DNA from: Lachnospiraceae bacterium
Lineage (GTDB): Bacteria > Bacillota > Clostridia > Lachnospirales > Lachnospiraceae
DNA: 64,000 bases
Direction: 5' to 3'
Assembly: GCA_009777715.1 (NCBI GenBank)
Contig: WRLH01000001.1
Coordinates: 62,001-126,000 of the forward strand
Shown here: in pieces, positions 62,999-64,000 of the stretch
How positions within the stretch are numbered: position 1 is the stretch's first letter
Layout of the letters: the number at the start of each line of letters is the position of its first letter
Translations under genes and position numbers: made by a program
The notes under the pieces: generated by a model
Database searches by the model: none
What the model was told of the DNA's origin: nothing
What the model saw: only the letters and a program-made list of their open reading frames with translations

Positions 62999-64000
62999 AC
63001 TTTTTATGCTTGCCGTGGGATATCGTTTGCTTAGTTCCTTGATGATGCCTGTGCCAATCAGGTGGCCGGACAGGCAGCCAGGCGAGCCAGGCGGTTTAAT
63101 ATAGACGACATTGTCAGCCCCGTCTTCAAGAAACGCAATCATTTCACCAACTAAAAACCAGCCTCCCCCGGCTTGGTTACCCAAGGAAACAAGCGGTTTT
63201 GCCCATTCGGCGGTTTGAAAGATTCCGGCACTTTTTGTAAAATGGTTACTATTATCTAAAGCTTTATTGGCCGCGCCGCGGATAAATTCGGCCATATGGA
63301 TCAAAAGGCGGCACAGCAAAGCCGTTTTTCCCCTCGTGCCAAGGTTTTTGGCTTTATAGATTTGATTATAAAAGCAATAAAGCAAAAAATCAACCAAATC
63401 TGGAACTTGGATTTCAAAACCCTCTGCTTCTTTTATAGCGGCTAAAGAATTATTAGAAGCAGAAGAGTAATTTAGCATGATTTCGCTGACAATTCCGAGC
63501 CTTGGTTTTACTTCATCAGTTATTTTTATTTTGTCAAAGGACTTAACGATTTTCCGGCACAAGCTCCTGAATTTCAGGAAGCCCAAAAAACCTAAATGCT
63601 TTTTCCTAAGAAAGGTTTGGCATTTCGTCCGCCAGATGGAATGCAGTTCATTGACTGAACCGGTCAATTCTTCATAAGGACGCATTCTATGGACACAGCG
63701 CGTAAAAAGGTCGCCGAAAGTTAGCGCGTAACCAATCCGCATTAGTAGTTTTGTGCTTAACTTTAAGCCAGCCGGGTTTTCGAAGCCCGGAATATTAAAG
63801 GCAACAACCGGGACATTTGGCATTCCGGCTTTTAAAAGGGCACGGCGGATAAAACCAAGATAATTTGTGGCCTGGCAGCCGCCATTGGTTTTCACCATCA
63901 TCACCGCGGTCCGCTCCGGGTCGTAAGCACCGGAGAGCAGGGCATCCATGATTTGGCCAACAACTAAAAGGGCGGGATAACAGGCTTCATCATTTAAGAA
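62987..64000 (-). CDS. Acyl-CoA dehydratase activase-related protein (HgdC/DUF2229 type), 5' partial
   Basis: Open to the right edge; the frame is uninterrupted up to base 64000, beginning FLNDEACYPALLVVGQIMDA before the first ATG at 63949. NDEACYPALLVVGQ, TNGGCQATNY and the C-terminal KPPGSPGCLSGHLIGTGIIKELSKRYP match activases of 2-hydroxyacyl-CoA dehydratases, ATP-dependent Fe-S electron donors; here only the HgdB/DUF2229-like C-terminal part is visible. It ends shortly after YPTASIKSDCP, where homologues have a longer tail (around ANIVAIDYDPG), so the C-terminus may be altered. Downstream hairpin covers the stop. Confidence 0.8.
   Translation of the reverse strand, partial: FLNDEACYPALLVVGQIMDALLSGAYDPERTAVMMVKTNGGCQATNYLGFIRRALLKAGMPNVPVVAFNIPGFENPAGLKLSTKLLMRIGYALTFGDLFTRCVHRMRPYEELTGSVNELHSIWRTKCQTFLRKKHLGFLGFLKFRSLCRKIVKSFDKIKITDEVKPRLGIVSEIMLNYSSASNNSLAAIKEAEGFEIQVPDLVDFLLYCFYNQIYKAKNLGTRGKTALLCRLLIHMAEFIRGAANKALDNSNHFTKSAGIFQTAEWAKPLVSLGNQAGGGWFLVGEMIAFLEDGADNVVYIKPPGSPGCLSGHLIGTGIIKELSKRYPTASIKSDCP

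Noticed and set aside
62987-63949. Activase-like gene as a truncated pseudogene
   Set aside because: The frame is open to the window edge with full motifs; only the C-terminal end looks short, which is not enough to call it broken.

Overview
The window comes from a spore-forming, anaerobic Firmicute of class Clostridia, probably Lachnospirales-like. The evidence is a spoIIGA-sigE-sigG block, YlmC/YmxH, a SpoVD-type PBP next to mraY, a FeFe-hydrogenase-like sensor protein, a 2-hydroxyacyl-CoA dehydratase activase-type protein and AAGGAGG-type ribosome binding sites. The species cannot be named from the sequence. No rRNA, tRNA, IS element, prophage or CRISPR array was found. The left edge cuts a PASTA kinase and the right edge cuts the activase-like gene.

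Layout. 1-8.8 kb: housekeeping genes (PASTA kinase, rsgA, ychF, a polytopic GT-C-like membrane protein, an SPFH/zinc-ribbon pair, a nitroreductase). 8.8-9.6 kb: structured repeats, then the mraZ promoter with four MraZ boxes. 9.6-23 kb: division and cell-wall (dcw) cluster mraZ-rsmH-ftsL-pbp-spoVD-like-mraY-murD-ftsW-murA-ftsQ-ftsZ, without murG, murB or ftsA. 23.1-31 (to 34.6) kb: an AT-rich island that reads as a ribosomally made, modified peptide (RiPP) cluster. It holds a stand-alone Spo0A-C-like regulator, two radical SAM enzymes, a small GNAT-like protein, an RRE-GNAT-like fusion, a 78-residue precursor with a very hydrophobic Ala/Val/Gly core bounded by two cysteines, duplicated four-helix membrane proteins (immunity candidates), an ABC exporter, an S8 protease and a large solute-binding lipoprotein. 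34.7-37.6 kb: spoIIGA-sigE, ylmC and sigG, with an abnormally spaced, spoIIG-like promoter. 37.6-48.2 kb: a mosaic of a PIN toxin-antitoxin pair, a metallopeptidase, a hydrogenase-like sensor with receiver and phosphotransfer partners, an SH3 protein, fpg, a WYL regulator, a DUF368 undecaprenyl-phosphate flippase, small envelope proteins and many intergenic minisatellites. 48.2-56.4 kb: metH and a branched-chain amino acid block ilvB-ilvN-ilvN-ilvC-leuC-leuD. 56.5-64 kb: an RpoD-family sigma factor, a Cys-rich small protein, an AI-2E-family permease, a uridine-kinase-like NTPase, a large hybrid histidine kinase and the cut activase.

The main candidate for an undescribed system is the RiPP cluster at 23.5-31 kb. 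Its regulator is divergent, with an array of six 10-bp direct repeats between the regulator and the maturation genes. Other recurring oddities are: (i) a 146-bp element present twice, with compensatory changes in two stems; (ii) a cloverleaf-like tandem repeat upstream of mraZ; (iii) short tandem repeats (14-18 bp and about 53 bp) in many spacers and even inside metH; (iv) at least three genes whose ATG sits at the predicted transcription start of a good promoter, suggesting leaderless mRNAs.
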